From assembly GCA_027083475.1 (NCBI GenBank), contig JALWON010000308.1, forward strand, positions 1 through 15,896: a stretch of 15,896 bases of DNA, given 5' to 3'. Positions 15,783 to 15,896 of this stretch are shown piece by piece. A program made the position numbers and the translations under genes. The stretch comes from Sulfurimonas sp. GTDB taxonomy: Bacteria > Campylobacterota > Campylobacteria > Campylobacterales > Sulfurimonadaceae. The notes below the pieces were generated by a model. The model was not told the DNA's origin, made no database searches, and saw only the letters and a list, made by a program, of their open reading frames with translations. Numbering within the stretch: the stretch's first letter is position 1; each line of letters opens with the position of its first letter.

Positions 15783-15892
15783 CCAAAATTAATGTCATAT
15801 TTTGAACCGAAGAAATTAAGCATATTTTGTATGTGCTTGTAAAAGTCATCAAACGAATCTAAAACATTTAAATCCATCCAAGTATATTTCAT
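15779..15892 (-). pseudogene. Possible truncated barstar-like gene
   Basis: On the minus strand an ATG at 15892-15890 opens a 37-codon frame ending in TAG at 15781-15779. The residues YTWMDLNVLDSFDDFYKHIQ and then NMLNFFGSKYDINF resemble the first half of barstar-type ribonuclease inhibitors: a strand, a DF(Y) helix, then a loop with an aromatic-Gly and an Asp like YYGxNLDALW. Typical barstars have about 90 residues or more, so this would be cut off just after the loop. Its stop shares the CTAG palindrome with the stop of the plus-strand gene. The match is from pattern memory over a short stretch. Confidence 0.35.
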
Positions 15893-15896
15893 TTCT
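15783..15896. other. Right-edge region without clear operon terminator
   Basis: Beyond the last plus-strand gene I find no strong hairpin with a T tract. AAGCATA (15818-15824) and TATGTGCTT (15830-15838) could form only an imperfect stem. The nap transcript may end outside the window or at a weak site here. The stretch otherwise holds the possible barstar fragment. Confidence 0.4.

Noticed and set aside
15818..15838. Terminator at the end of the nap operon
   Set aside because: The possible stem is short and imperfect and has no T tract.
1..15896. CRISPR array, tRNA, rRNA or insertion sequence
   Set aside because: I saw no regularly spaced repeats, cloverleaf-like sequences, transposase motifs or terminal inverted repeats anywhere in the window.

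Overview
The window is AT-rich DNA from a Campylobacterota (former Epsilonproteobacteria) organism, most likely a Sulfurimonas-like or related nitrate-respiring chemolithotroph. The main evidence is the nap gene order napA-G-H-B-F-L-(PAS)-D with no napC, which is the layout typical of this group. The Aer/CetB-type PAS protein and codon use fit as well. Genus is an inference; no rRNA or other marker gene is present.

Left part, minus strand (1-4399): a tightly packed operon reads right to left. It holds an unrecognised 437-aa protein, a cytoplasmic trypsin-like (HtrA-type) serine protease with a zinc ribbon and a C-terminal domain resembling YbjN/CesT chaperones, an M3-family zinc oligopeptidase, and the first codons of a secreted protein that runs off the left edge. 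A promoter is visible at about 4426-4431. The porin terminator lies just beyond it.

Centre (4445-7571): an outer-membrane beta-barrel porin (minus strand) is divergent from a Crp/Fnr-family regulator (plus strand). The regulator overlaps by 4 nt a membrane protein with a NarX/PilJ-like sensing domain that contains a P-box-like nitrate-binding motif but has no kinase or other recognised output domain. One FNR-like box (TTGAC-N4-ATCAA, 5839-5852) sits between the divergent genes. It is placed about 41 bp from both predicted start sites, each with an extended -10.

Right part, plus strand (7587-15782): the periplasmic nitrate reductase operon is preceded by a nearly identical box (7587-7600) in the same geometry. 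It encodes the catalytic subunit NapA, the quinol dehydrogenase NapGH, the dihaem cytochrome NapB (with a lipobox), the ferredoxin-like NapF, the propeller protein NapL, an Aer/CetB-like PAS protein and the chaperone NapD. Two small proteins of unknown function follow. A possible barstar remnant on the minus strand ends head to head with the last gene.

Working model: the P-box membrane protein and the Crp/Fnr regulator form a nitrate- or redox-responsive unit. Through the two matching boxes it would control itself, the porin and the nap operon. NapGH would pass electrons from menaquinol to NapB and NapA, and the PAS protein would link nitrate respiration to energy taxis or redox sensing. The link between sensor and regulator is inference from gene overlap and promoter layout.
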